NCBI GenBank assembly: GCA_016280855.1
Contig: JAEEHP010000023.1
Coordinates: 1 to 64,000, forward strand
Origin: Bacteroidaceae bacterium
Lineage (GTDB): Bacteria > Bacteroidota > Bacteroidia > Bacteroidales > Bacteroidaceae
Length of the DNA stretch: 64,000 nt
Direction of reading: 5' to 3'
Below are positions 37,967 to 47,366 of this stretch, piece by piece; position 1 is the first letter of the stretch, and every line of letters begins with the position of its first letter. Position numbers and translations under genes: made by a program. The notes under the pieces are model-generated. The model saw only the letters and a list, made by a program, of their open reading frames with translations. It did no database searches and had not been told where the DNA came from.

Positions 37967-39223
37967 ATGAAACGATTAACAACCATCCGACTCACCCTGC
38001 TTCTCACCCTCGTCACGCTCACGGCAGCAGCACAGAAAGAGAACCAGTTCGCCGTGGATGCACAGCTGCGCACCCGTGGAGAGTACGACAACGGCTATGC
38101 CACCCTACGCTCGCAAGGCCAGGAGCCCATATTCTATATCTCCGACCGGGCACGCATCGCCCTTGACTACCAACGCAAGAACCTGGAGCTGAAAGCCTCC
38201 GTTCAACACACGGGCATCTGGGGCAGGGAAGATATCAACAAAGGCGCCGGCAACGTCACGCTCAACGAAGCCTGGGGAAAGATGACCTTCGACCCCGGCA
38301 TCTTCGTGCAGATCGGTCGCATGCCCCTCTCCTACGACGACGAACGTCTCCTGGGCGCTGCCGACTGGAACAATGCCGGCAACTGGCACGATGCCCTGCG
38401 CTTAGGTTTTGAGAACAACGTCCACCGCGTCCACCTCTTCGCCACCTACAACCAGAACACCTCCGACACCCACGGCGGCTACTACGCCAAGGTCATGCCC
38501 TACAAACAGATGCAGGGACTGTGGTACCACGTCGATCTCCTTCCCCAGATGCCCCTCGGCATCTCACTCCTCGCCCTGAACATCGGCTACGAGGACGGCA
38601 AGGCCGAAAGCGGTCACACCCGTTTCATGCAAACCTTCGGCGGCTACGTCAACTTCCGTCCGGAGCCTTTCTTCGTCGATGCTTCCTTCTACTACCAACG
38701 TGGCAAGGACAGCTCCTCCGACTACGTCTCGGCCTTCATGGCATCAGGCAATGTCAGCTACGACGTGCTCGGCTATCTCGACATCCGTGCCGGCTACGAC
38801 TACCTCAGCGGCAACGACGGCCTGAACTACAACCAGCACGCTTTCGATCCCCTGTTCGGCACGCACCACAAGTTCTTCGGCGCTATGGATTATTTCGTCG
38901 GTCGCGTCGGCTTCGGCTTGCAGGACATCCACGCCGGCCTCACCGGTCACTTTGGCCGGCACGTTGACCTCAGCGCCGACTACCATCGCATCTCGATGGC
39001 CGAATCCGTCTATGGTTTCCATTTCGGCAAGCATCTCGCCGACGAAGTGGACATTCACCTCAGTGCCAGGATCATGAAGGACGTCACGCTCACGGCCGGC
39101 TACTCGATGATGTTCGCACAGGAAAATCTCGCCTACATCAAAGGTGGCGACCACACGAGCTGGCAGGACTGGGCATGGCTGAGTCTCAACATCAATCCAC
39201 GTATTCTGTTCACCACATGGTAA
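37967..39223 (+). CDS. Alginate-export-family outer membrane beta-barrel protein
   Basis: ATG at 37967 with signal peptide; FAVDAQLRTRGEYDNGY...ERLLGAADWNNAGNWHDALRL. Confidence 0.8.
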   Translation: MKRLTTIRLTLLLTLVTLTAAAQKENQFAVDAQLRTRGEYDNGYATLRSQGQEPIFYISDRARIALDYQRKNLELKASVQHTGIWGREDINKGAGNVTLNEAWGKMTFDPGIFVQIGRMPLSYDDERLLGAADWNNAGNWHDALRLGFENNVHRVHLFATYNQNTSDTHGGYYAKVMPYKQMQGLWYHVDLLPQMPLGISLLALNIGYEDGKAESGHTRFMQTFGGYVNFRPEPFFVDASFYYQRGKDSSSDYVSAFMASGNVSYDVLGYLDIRAGYDYLSGNDGLNYNQHAFDPLFGTHHKFFGAMDYFVGRVGFGLQDIHAGLTGHFGRHVDLSADYHRISMAESVYGFHFGKHLADEVDIHLSARIMKDVTLTAGYSMMFAQENLAYIKGGDHTSWQDWAWLSLNINPRILFTTW

Positions 39224-39236
39224 GCGCTCCGCGGTC

Positions 39237-40562
39237 ATGGAAACGCTCACCCTATACCAGCTCAACACCCTCGTCCGCGATGTTCTCCAGCAGACGCTCG
39301 GCGACGAATACTGGGTCGAGGCCGAGATTGCCGAAGCCCGCGTGGCACAAAACGGCCATTGCTACCTCGATTTAGTGCAGAAGGACGACGCAGGCAACCA
39401 TTTCGTCGCCAAGGCCAGAGCCAACCTTTGGGCACGCAACTACCAGATGCTGGCACCCCTCTTCGAACGGGCTACGGGCGAGAAGCTGCGGGCAGGACTC
39501 AAGGTGCGCGTTCAGGTCACCGTCGAGTTCCATGAGTTCTACGGCTACGCCCTCAACATCCTCGATATCGACCCCACCTTCACCATGGGCGACCTCGTCC
39601 GTCGTCGTCGCGAGATTCTCGCACAGTTGGAAGCCGACGGCATCATCCACGACAATCAGGCGCTGCAGCTGCCTCGCCTCGTCAAACGCATCGCCGTAGT
39701 CTCGTCGGCCGGTGCTGCCGGCTATGGTGACTTCTGCAACCAGTTGGCTCACAACGACTACGGTCTGCACTTCGAGGTGCGTCTCTTCGCCGCCGTCATG
39801 CAGGGAGCCAACGTCGAGGAGAGCGTGCTGGCAGCGCTCGCAGCCATCGCCGCCGAGGCCGACCGATGGGACTGCATCGTCATCATCCGTGGCGGCGGTG
39901 CCACCAGCGACCTATCCGATTTCGACAGCTACCCCCTTGCTGCCGCCGTAGCACAGATGCCCCTGCCCGTCATCGTGGGCATCGGCCATGAGCGCGACGA
40001 GACGGTGCTCGATACCGTAGCCCACACGCGCGTCAAGACCCCCACCGCCGCTGCTGCCTTCCTCATCGACCTCGGTGCCCAGCAGCTCGCAGCCTTGGAC
40101 GCGCTGCAACGACAGCTTACCCTTCATGCCCGTCATCAGCTGGATCACGCCCGTCAGCGACTCACCCATCTCACCACACTCCTGCCCCATTATTTCTCAT
40201 CCTACCACGAGCGCCAGCTGCGCCGTCTCGCGCAGCTCTCCCTGCGTCTCGCCACCGCACCGCGCCAACGTCTGCTCACAGGGCGCCACCGCATGGAGCT
40301 CCTGCACAACCGCTTCACCCAAAGTGCACGTCTGCGCCTGCAAAAGGCAACCTTCAAGGTGCAAGCCTACGAGCAGCGCCTCACCGCGCTCGACCCTACG
40401 CTCCTGCTGCGCCGCGGCTATTCCCTCACCCACACCTCCGACGGCCGCCTCGTCCGTTCCATCAACGACGTCCACCCCGCCGACACCCTTCACACGCGCA
40501 TCGCCGACGGCACCATCACAGCTGCCGTGGTTGCGATTAACGAAAACGAGAACAAAGACTAA
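39237..40562 (+). CDS. xseA: Exodeoxyribonuclease VII large subunit
   Basis: LTLYQLNTLVRDVLQQTLGDEYWVEAEIAE...VVSSAGAAGYGDF...IIRGGGATSDLSDFD. Confidence 0.97.
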   Translation: METLTLYQLNTLVRDVLQQTLGDEYWVEAEIAEARVAQNGHCYLDLVQKDDAGNHFVAKARANLWARNYQMLAPLFERATGEKLRAGLKVRVQVTVEFHEFYGYALNILDIDPTFTMGDLVRRRREILAQLEADGIIHDNQALQLPRLVKRIAVVSSAGAAGYGDFCNQLAHNDYGLHFEVRLFAAVMQGANVEESVLAALAAIAAEADRWDCIVIIRGGGATSDLSDFDSYPLAAAVAQMPLPVIVGIGHERDETVLDTVAHTRVKTPTAAAAFLIDLGAQQLAALDALQRQLTLHARHQLDHARQRLTHLTTLLPHYFSSYHERQLRRLAQLSLRLATAPRQRLLTGRHRMELLHNRFTQSARLRLQKATFKVQAYEQRLTALDPTLLLRRGYSLTHTSDGRLVRSINDVHPADTLHTRIADGTITAAVVAINENENKD

Positions 40563-40570
40563 AACGAAAA

Positions 40571-40600
40571 AGAGAAAAGTGAAAAGTGAAAAGTGAAAAA
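40571..40600. repeat. 8-bp array GAAAAGTG x3
   Basis: Direct reading. Confidence 0.9.
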
Positions 40601-40637
40601 TAAAAGTAACTTTCAACTCATCAACTTACCAAAGATA

Positions 40638-43376
40638 ATGAACAAACTATTATTGCCCACAATTACACTGTGCATGATGCTGACAACGGCTCAAGCACAA
40701 AGTGTCATTTTCCCACAAGAGCAGCAGGCAGGTACAGCTTCGGTCACGGCTTATGCACTCCCCTCCTCCGAAATGTACGCCATCGGCAACGACCTCTTTT
40801 CGGCCGGCTATGCGAAGGCCGACGGCGTCATGCGTTTTGCTGGCTGCGAGGCTTTAGGCCTGAAAGGCGGTACGGAATTGTTTGCCATTCGATTCGGCAA
40901 CGGCGCTGAAGTGAAAGCCTCCGAGATGACCCTCGATGACGTACGCACGGCTGATCTTAACGCCGACGCAGCCGCCGCAAAAGGCTCACTAAAATTGCCA
41001 GGAAAGGCCATAGAAGCCGACTTCACCTACAAAGACCTCAGCCTCACGTGGCGTGCTGTACTACGCGACGGCTCACACTACCTTCGCACTGAGCTAGAGT
41101 TGACAGCACAGGCCGACGTCGCCATGAACGCCATCATACCGATGCTTTATTCCGTGGACCTCAATAGCAGCGAGCAACCGCCAGCCGTAGTGGGCAACAC
41201 CCGTGGAGCCGTCATCGCCAGCGACAAGATCTTTGCCGGCCTCGAAACGCCGATGGGCAAGAACAGCGTCGTCAGCGCTCAGGGCTCCGTTATCGCCGTG
41301 CCCTTTGCATTCACGGCTTGGACGGGAACGACGTTCGGCTGGGTTCCTGGCAGCGCTACGCCACAAGGCATCCTTGCCCTGGGCTTGTCCACCGACTACA
41401 TCACCGCTACGCAAGGCTATCTCGCCATTCACGAGAGCGGCCGCCACAGCGTGAAGTTTCAATACACCAGCGGTTACCATCGTCTCGACATCGCAGGCGT
41501 CGATGTCGTGGATCCGCTGACGGGCGACGTCGTAGCCAGCGACTACCACAAAGGCACCACGGGTGGCAGTAGCAGTCGCAACACCTACACACTCACTATC
41601 CCCGAGGCCGGCTACTATCTCGTGCGCTATTTCCGCGACTTGACCGAAGAACGTACAGGCGCCATCACCGGCTCGTTCAATTCCAACGGCACCATCACGT
41701 GGAGCGGCACTGTTGTAGCCGCCGACGTGGTTTACGACGGCGCCGCATCGGTGCTTGCCGAAAACGTGCTGCACCTGCCGGCAGCCACAGAAACGAGCAT
41801 CTGCGGCGAGTGGAGCCGTCAGGCTACGCTCAAGGCCGGACAGACTTGGAAGGTCAGCGCCGTCGTAGGGCTCATCGCTCCGGGGCAGGCCCGTCGTTCC
41901 TTCCTTTGCTACAGTGAGCGTGAGCGCGCCGTACCGTGGCGACCGTTCCCGATGTACAACTCGTGGTTTGAACTGAACATCGACCGCAACAATGACCAGC
42001 ACTACACTACCAACTTCAACGAAGCGCAATGCATGCAAGTCCTCGACCAGTGGAAGACACACCTCTTCGACAAGTACGGCGTGGGCATCGGTTCCTTCGT
42101 CTGGGACGACGGATGGGATGAATACGGCACGTGGCAGTTCAACCCCAACTTCCCCAACGGTTTCCAGCTCCTCAGCGACAAAGCCGCAGCTATGGACTCG
42201 CACATCGGTGCCTGGCTCGGGCCGGTCGGCGGCTACGGGCAAAGCGGCAACTACCGCCGCAACTATTGGAGCTCGCGTGGCGGCATGCAGCTCTCCAATC
42301 CGGCCTACTATAACGTCTTCCTTGAACGCACGAGCTTTATGCTCAACACCTACCACTTCAACTATTTCAAGTTCGACGGCATCAGCGCGCAGTTCAGCGC
42401 CTTAGGTCCCGACGGCGGTGCCACGGGCGAGGAGAATGCCGAGGGCATCATCGACATCGAGCGCCGACTGCGCGAGGTCAAGCCCGACGTGTTCTTCAAC
42501 ACCACAGTAGGCACGTGGGCATCGCCCTTCTGGTTCCAGGTCTCTGATGCCGTTTGGCGCCAGGAGAATGACTGGGGCACTATCGGCGACCAAGGCAACT
42601 CACGCGAACAGTGGATCACCTATCGCGACCGCCTCGTCTATCAGAACTTCGTGCAGAACTCACCGCTTTGCCCCATCAACGCGCTGATGACCCACGGCTT
42701 CATGCTATCCAAATACGGAGGCGGCGTAGCCAACATGAGCCGCTCTTATGCCGACGTCGTGCGCGAGTTGCGCTGCGCCTTTGCCTGTGGCAGCGGCATG
42801 GTTGAGGTCTATGCCGACTACGCCCTGATGAACAGCATCAGCAACGGCAAGCTCTGGGGCGACCTCGCCGAATGCATCCGATGGCAGAAGGCGCAGGAGG
42901 ATGTGCTGCCCGACGTTCATTGGGTTGGTGGGAATCCGTGGGACGGCAGCCGGGCTAACGTCTATGGCTGGGCTGCGTGGAACGGCAAGAAGGCCACCCT
43001 CGCGCTGCGCAATCCCGCGGCTTCGCGACAGACCTTCGTCACGACGTTGCGCGAGGCGCTTGATATCCCCGACTACATCCACACCACCATCACCTTCAGC
43101 AAAGCCTTCACGCAGAACAACCTCTCCGGTCTTCCTGTCGGCGAGCCCATTGATATCGACACCCAGCTCTCGCTCTCCTTAGCCGCCTCCTACGTGTATG
43201 TCTTCAATGGCAGCGATGGCAGTGATCCCGATGCCATTGGCGAGGTGCAGTCCGAGGAGCGCGCGACCGGCAATGCTCAGAAGGCTGCACCAACCTACGA
43301 CCTCTCCGGCCGACCCGTAGGCAGGAACCACCACGGCATCACGATTACCCAAGGACAAAAAACATTCAATAAATAG
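40638..43376 (+). CDS. Secreted glycoside hydrolase, alpha-galactosidase-like (clan GH-D type)
   Basis: Signal peptide from ATG 40638; FVWDDGWDEYGTWQFNPNFPNG, FNYFKFDGIS; C-term YDLSGRPVGRNHHGITITQGQKTFNK resembles Prevotella C-terminal tails. Confidence 0.65.
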   Translation: MNKLLLPTITLCMMLTTAQAQSVIFPQEQQAGTASVTAYALPSSEMYAIGNDLFSAGYAKADGVMRFAGCEALGLKGGTELFAIRFGNGAEVKASEMTLDDVRTADLNADAAAAKGSLKLPGKAIEADFTYKDLSLTWRAVLRDGSHYLRTELELTAQADVAMNAIIPMLYSVDLNSSEQPPAVVGNTRGAVIASDKIFAGLETPMGKNSVVSAQGSVIAVPFAFTAWTGTTFGWVPGSATPQGILALGLSTDYITATQGYLAIHESGRHSVKFQYTSGYHRLDIAGVDVVDPLTGDVVASDYHKGTTGGSSSRNTYTLTIPEAGYYLVRYFRDLTEERTGAITGSFNSNGTITWSGTVVAADVVYDGAASVLAENVLHLPAATETSICGEWSRQATLKAGQTWKVSAVVGLIAPGQARRSFLCYSERERAVPWRPFPMYNSWFELNIDRNNDQHYTTNFNEAQCMQVLDQWKTHLFDKYGVGIGSFVWDDGWDEYGTWQFNPNFPNGFQLLSDKAAAMDSHIGAWLGPVGGYGQSGNYRRNYWSSRGGMQLSNPAYYNVFLERTSFMLNTYHFNYFKFDGISAQFSALGPDGGATGEENAEGIIDIERRLREVKPDVFFNTTVGTWASPFWFQVSDAVWRQENDWGTIGDQGNSREQWITYRDRLVYQNFVQNSPLCPINALMTHGFMLSKYGGGVANMSRSYADVVRELRCAFACGSGMVEVYADYALMNSISNGKLWGDLAECIRWQKAQEDVLPDVHWVGGNPWDGSRANVYGWAAWNGKKATLALRNPAASRQTFVTTLREALDIPDYIHTTITFSKAFTQNNLSGLPVGEPIDIDTQLSLSLAASYVYVFNGSDGSDPDAIGEVQSEERATGNAQKAAPTYDLSGRPVGRNHHGITITQGQKTFNK

Positions 43377-43379
43377 CTT

Positions 43380-43580
43380 ATGTTAACCTACGAAACCGCC
43401 ATGGAGCGCCTCGAAGCGCTGGCACGCGAAATGGAAAACGGCGACATCGTCATCGACGAACTCGCCACGAAACTCAATGAAGCCCAACAACTGCTGGCCT
43501 TCTGCAAGGACAAACTCACCAAAGCCGAAGATGAAGTGAAACGATTGCTCGAAGATGACGAGCGGAATGACGAAGGTTAA
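43380..43580 (+). CDS. xseB: Exodeoxyribonuclease VII small subunit
   Basis: YETAMERLEALAREMENGDIVIDELATKLNEAQQLLAFCKDKL. Confidence 0.93.
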   Translation: MLTYETAMERLEALAREMENGDIVIDELATKLNEAQQLLAFCKDKLTKAEDEVKRLLEDDERNDEG

Positions 43581-43600
43581 TTTCTTACGCAGAAACGCAA

Positions 43601-43648
43601 AAAACTTTCAACTTTCAACTTTCAACTTTCAACTTTTTATTACCTTTG
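43601..43648 (+). promoter_or_regulatory. ilvE promoter cassette: A6-(CTTTCAA)4-CTTTTTAT-TACCTTTG
   Basis: Array 43605-43632, -7 box 43641-43648. Confidence 0.85.
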
Positions 43649-43682
43649 CGGCCAAATTTATTCACCAAACGCAAGAAGCAAC

Positions 43683-44705
43683 ATGAAAGAAATCGATTGG
43701 AGCAATCTGTCCTTCGGCTACATGCCGACCGACTATAACGTCCGCTGCAACTACCACAACGGCAAATGGGGTGAGATCGAAGTCCACTCCGAGGAGACAA
43801 TACCCATGAGCATGGCCGCCACCTGCCTCCACTACGGTCAGGAAGCCTTCGAGGGCCTGAAAGCCTACCGCTGTCCCGACGGCAAGGTGCGCATCTTCCG
43901 TCCCACCGAGAACGCCGCCCGCCTGCAGGCCACCTGCCGCGGACTCGTCATGCCCGAGGTGCCCACCGAGATGTTCATCGAGATGGTCAAGAAGGTCGTG
44001 CGCCTCAACGAGCGCTTCATCCCGCCCTACGAGAGCGGTGCCACACTCTACATACGTCCCCTGCTCATCGGCACCACGCCGCAGGTCGGCGTCCATCCCG
44101 CCAGCGACTACCTCTTCCTCATCTTCGTCACCCCCGTAGGTCCCTACTTCAAGGGCGGCTTTGCCACCAATCCCTACGTCATCACACGCGACTACGACCG
44201 CTCAGCACCCCTCGGCACCGGCTGCTACAAGGTCGGCGGTAACTACGCCGCGAGCCTCCGTGCCAACAAGTGGGCGCACGACCAGGGCTACTCTTGCGAG
44301 TTCTACCTCGATGCCCGCGAGAAGCGGTACATCGACGAGTGCGGAGCCGCCAACTTCTTCGGCATCAAGGACGGCACCTACGTCACGCCGAAGTCCAACA
44401 GCATCCTGCCCTCCGTCACCAACATGAGCCTCATGCAGCTCGCCGAGGACCTCGGCCTGCGCGTCGAACGCCGTCAGATACCCCTCGAGGAACTCGATAC
44501 CTTCGAGGAGGCCGGCGCCTGCGGCACGGCAGCCGTCATCAGCCCCATCCAGCGCATCGACGATCCCGAGACAGGCCACAGCTACGTCTTCGCCAAGGAC
44601 GGTCAACCCGGACCCGTCTCCACCAAGCTCTACCGCAAGCTCGTCGCCATTCAGTACGGCATCGAACCCGACACCCACGGATGGACAATGGTCGTGATAG
44701 AGTAA
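43683..44705 (+). CDS. ilvE: Branched-chain amino acid aminotransferase
   Basis: HYGQEAFEGLKAYR, GTGCYKVGGNYAASL, EEAGACGTAAVISP. Confidence 0.96.
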   Translation: MKEIDWSNLSFGYMPTDYNVRCNYHNGKWGEIEVHSEETIPMSMAATCLHYGQEAFEGLKAYRCPDGKVRIFRPTENAARLQATCRGLVMPEVPTEMFIEMVKKVVRLNERFIPPYESGATLYIRPLLIGTTPQVGVHPASDYLFLIFVTPVGPYFKGGFATNPYVITRDYDRSAPLGTGCYKVGGNYAASLRANKWAHDQGYSCEFYLDAREKRYIDECGAANFFGIKDGTYVTPKSNSILPSVTNMSLMQLAEDLGLRVERRQIPLEELDTFEEAGACGTAAVISPIQRIDDPETGHSYVFAKDGQPGPVSTKLYRKLVAIQYGIEPDTHGWTMVVIE

Positions 44706-44718
44706 AAACATTCCTTAG

Positions 44719-44822
44719 ACAACGAATTACACGAATTATACGAATTATTTAAACCATCAATGGAATATCTGATTTGACGTTATGGTTAAGAATGATATCG
44801 TTTAATTCGTTTAATTCGTTGT
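44719..44822. repeat. Imperfect hairpin with array-type arms (CGAATTANA)n
   Basis: ACAACGAATTACACGAATTATACGAATT...AACCAT vs reverse complement ACAACGAATTAAACGAATTAAACGATATCATTCTTAACCAT. Confidence 0.85.
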
Positions 44823-44842
44823 GAAAGAGAAAAAGCAAGCTC

Positions 44843-45691
44843 ATGTCTAAAGGTAAGTTAGCCAAGTTCGCCGACATGGCGAGCTATCCCCACGTCTTCG
44901 AGTACCCTATGGGGGCATTTTCGAATGACGAGTTACGAATGACGAATGACGAATGCAAGTTACCTGCATCTTCTGGCAGTGACTCAGATTCGCCATTCCC
45001 CATTCCCCATTCGTCATTCCCCCTAAGGGGTCGTTGGCGCGAGCAGTTCTTCCACAACGAGGGCCCCATCGTCCTCGAGCTGGGCTGCGGCCGCGGCGAA
45101 TATGCCGTGGGGTTGGCACGGCGCTACCCCGACACGAACTTCATCGGCGTCGATATCAAGGGCGCCCGCATGTGGAGCGGTGCCACGGAAGCCCTCAACC
45201 TCGGCCTCACGAACGTCGCCTTCCTGCGCACCAACATCGAGATCATCGACCGCTTCTTCGCTCCGGGCGAGGTACAGGAAATCTGGCTCACCTTCTCCGA
45301 CCCGCAGATGAAGAAGCCCACGAAGCGCCTCACCTCATCCTATTTCCTCAACCGCTACCGCCGCATCCTCACCGACGGAGGCCTCATACACCTCAAAACC
45401 GACTCCCGCTTCCTCTTCACATACACGCGCCACGTCACCGACGTCAACCATCTGCCCGTGGACGTGTGTACCGACGATCTGTATCGGAGCACCGTCGGCC
45501 AAGCGACCCTCGACCTCTCCATCCGCACCTACTACGAGCAGCAGTGGCTCGACCGAGGCATCACCATCAAATACATACGCTTCCACCTCCCCGCCCAGGG
45601 ACAGCTCATCGAACCTGACATCGAAATCGAAATCGATGACTACCGAAGCTACAAACGAGACAAACGAAGCACTGCCACAACGAGAAAGTAA
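44843..45691 (+). CDS. trmB: tRNA (guanine-N7-)-methyltransferase with in-frame hairpin-repeat insert
   Basis: [18 protein letters not shown]...[37 protein letters not shown]; insert at 44922-45020. Confidence 0.95.
   Translation: MSKGKLAKFADMASYPHVFEYPMGAFSNDELRMTNDECKLPASSGSDSDSPFPIPHSSFPLRGRWREQFFHNEGPIVLELGCGRGEYAVGLARRYPDTNFIGVDIKGARMWSGATEALNLGLTNVAFLRTNIEIIDRFFAPGEVQEIWLTFSDPQMKKPTKRLTSSYFLNRYRRILTDGGLIHLKTDSRFLFTYTRHVTDVNHLPVDVCTDDLYRSTVGQATLDLSIRTYYEQQWLDRGITIKYIRFHLPAQGQLIEPDIEIEIDDYRSYKRDKRSTATTRK
44922..45020. repeat. Hairpin element with (CGAATGA)n arms inside trmB
   Basis: Arms 44922-44967 and 44976-45020, 8-nt loop ATCTTCTG. Confidence 0.88.
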
Positions 45692-45829
45692 AGAGCTTGT
45701 ACGAAGAAACTATATAGCTTTGCGCTTTTTCCTTTAGCGGAAAAACGTTTTCCCACTAATGGAACAACCCGATTCAGCGATATGAATCCAGCTAGTCTAT
45801 CAGCAGAGTCGCATTAAATGCTCATTAAG

Positions 45830-46216
45830 ATGAAACAGATAGAAGTCGTTGCAGCGATCATTCGTAAGGGAGATCGGATCTTCGCCACTCAAAGAGGGTA
45901 TGGCGAATGGAAGGACTGGTGGGAATTTCCCGGTGGAAAGATGGAGGTTGGAGAAACGTCAGAGGAGGCGCTGAAGCGAGAGATACGTGAGGAGTTATCA
46001 ACCGAAATCAGTGTGGACGAGTTGCTATGCACAGTGGAGTACGACTACCCTAAGTTCCACCTCACCCTGCATTGCTTCATCTGTTCGCTGCTTAACGAGG
46101 CATTGCATCTGAACGAACACGAAGCGGCTCGATGGCTCACGAAGGACGAGCTGGGCAGCGTTCGGTGGTTGCCTGCTGACTGGGAAGTAATCGAGCGATT
46201 GAGCGATACGATGTAG
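45830..46216 (+). CDS. NUDIX hydrolase (MutT-like)
   Basis: WWEFPGGKMEVGETSEEALKREIREEL Nudix box. Confidence 0.93.
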   Translation: MKQIEVVAAIIRKGDRIFATQRGYGEWKDWWEFPGGKMEVGETSEEALKREIREELSTEISVDELLCTVEYDYPKFHLTLHCFICSLLNEALHLNEHEAARWLTKDELGSVRWLPADWEVIERLSDTM

Positions 46217-46268
46217 AATATCATCGCGAAAGCGGTGTCTTTGCTTATAAAGAAGGAATAAAGGTTAT

Positions 46269-46778
46269 ATGGCATTCACGAAACGGACATATTACTATGC
46301 AGCGCTGGCGGCTGTGGCAATAGCATTGGCCATGACAGGCTGTGCTACCCCACAGGAGCGCGCCGAACGACAGGCACGCACGCAGCGGGCCGTGGCCGAA
46401 GCTTTAGAACAACGGCATATTCACATCGATATCACATCCATGAGCACGGCACGTTATGGCACCCGCATGATGTCGTCAGGCTTCTTCCTTGAGGTGAAAG
46501 GCGACACGCTGAACAGCTACCTTCCCTATATGGGGCAGGTGTATCAAACAAGTGTTTTTTCAACGTCGCAGGGACTGAACTTCGAGCTCCCCATGCTGAG
46601 CTATCGCCAGACCCGTCCGAAGCCCAGCTACACACGCCTTGAGATAGCGGTTAAAACGCAGGAAGACCTGTACCACTATGTGATAGATGTGTTCGACTCA
46701 GGGAAGGCTATGATACGGGTTCGTGGTGAATTGCGCGATCCCATCAGCTTTGACGGTGACTGCGATGTGGCAGTATGA
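46269..46778 (+). CDS. DUF4251-type lipoprotein
   Basis: Lipobox AMTGCAT; SGFFLEVKGDTLNSYLPYMGQVYQ. Confidence 0.75.
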   Translation: MAFTKRTYYYAALAAVAIALAMTGCATPQERAERQARTQRAVAEALEQRHIHIDITSMSTARYGTRMMSSGFFLEVKGDTLNSYLPYMGQVYQTSVFSTSQGLNFELPMLSYRQTRPKPSYTRLEIAVKTQEDLYHYVIDVFDSGKAMIRVRGELRDPISFDGDCDVAV

Positions 46779-46812
46779 CGTTATCCTTCTCGAAGCTTGT
46801 AAATCACATATT

Positions 46813-47319
46813 ATGAAGAAAAGTATTTTGCTCTTATGCGCCTTGTGTCTTACTCTTGTTATTCATGCGCAGACAGCACCGAAGAAAGTGTATGACGAAG
46901 ACATTAATCCATTGACGCAGATTGACGAGGCGTTGGCAAAAGCCCGCAGAAGCGGGAAGTTTGTCATTTGTCAGGTGGGCGGGAACTGGTGCCCGTGGTG
47001 CCTGCGCTTTGCGGCATTCGTGAGCAACGACTCAACCATCAGCAAGGTGGTGGACGACAACTTCGTGCTAATCCACGTGAACTACAACCCGCGCAAATCG
47101 GAAGGAGAGGAGAAGGCGCTGCAAGCCAAGGCTATGCTGAAACGGCTGAATAACCCGGCTCGCTTCGGCTTTCCCGTATTCGTAGTTCTCGATGAACAGG
47201 GCAAAGTACTGCACATCCAAGACTCAAGCTTCCTTGAAGAGGGACAAGGCTATAGTCCAAAGAAGGTTCTCCGCTTCTTCCTGAGCTGGACACCAGAGGC
47301 GATGAAAAGGACAGATTAA
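46813..47319 (+). CDS. Thioredoxin-family secreted protein
   Basis: ATG 46813 with signal peptide; CQVGGNWCPWCLRF redox motif. Confidence 0.88.
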   Translation: MKKSILLLCALCLTLVIHAQTAPKKVYDEDINPLTQIDEALAKARRSGKFVICQVGGNWCPWCLRFAAFVSNDSTISKVVDDNFVLIHVNYNPRKSEGEEKALQAKAMLKRLNNPARFGFPVFVVLDEQGKVLHIQDSSFLEEGQGYSPKKVLRFFLSWTPEAMKRTD

Positions 47320-47325
47320 GTCGTT

Positions 47326-47355
47326 GCAAGAGCGTAAGCGTGGCATTACTCTTGC
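47326..47355. terminator. Weak inverted repeat between convergent genes
   Basis: GCAAGAG...CTCTTGC 7-bp stem, no strong T-tract. Confidence 0.3.
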
Positions 47356-47366
47356 TTGACAATTTA

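Noticed and set aside
45692-45829. Possible tRNA or small RNA in the trmB-NUDIX gap
   Set aside because: A short hairpin and a TAGCTTTG-like box are present, but no cloverleaf or convincing RNA structure could be drawn by eye.
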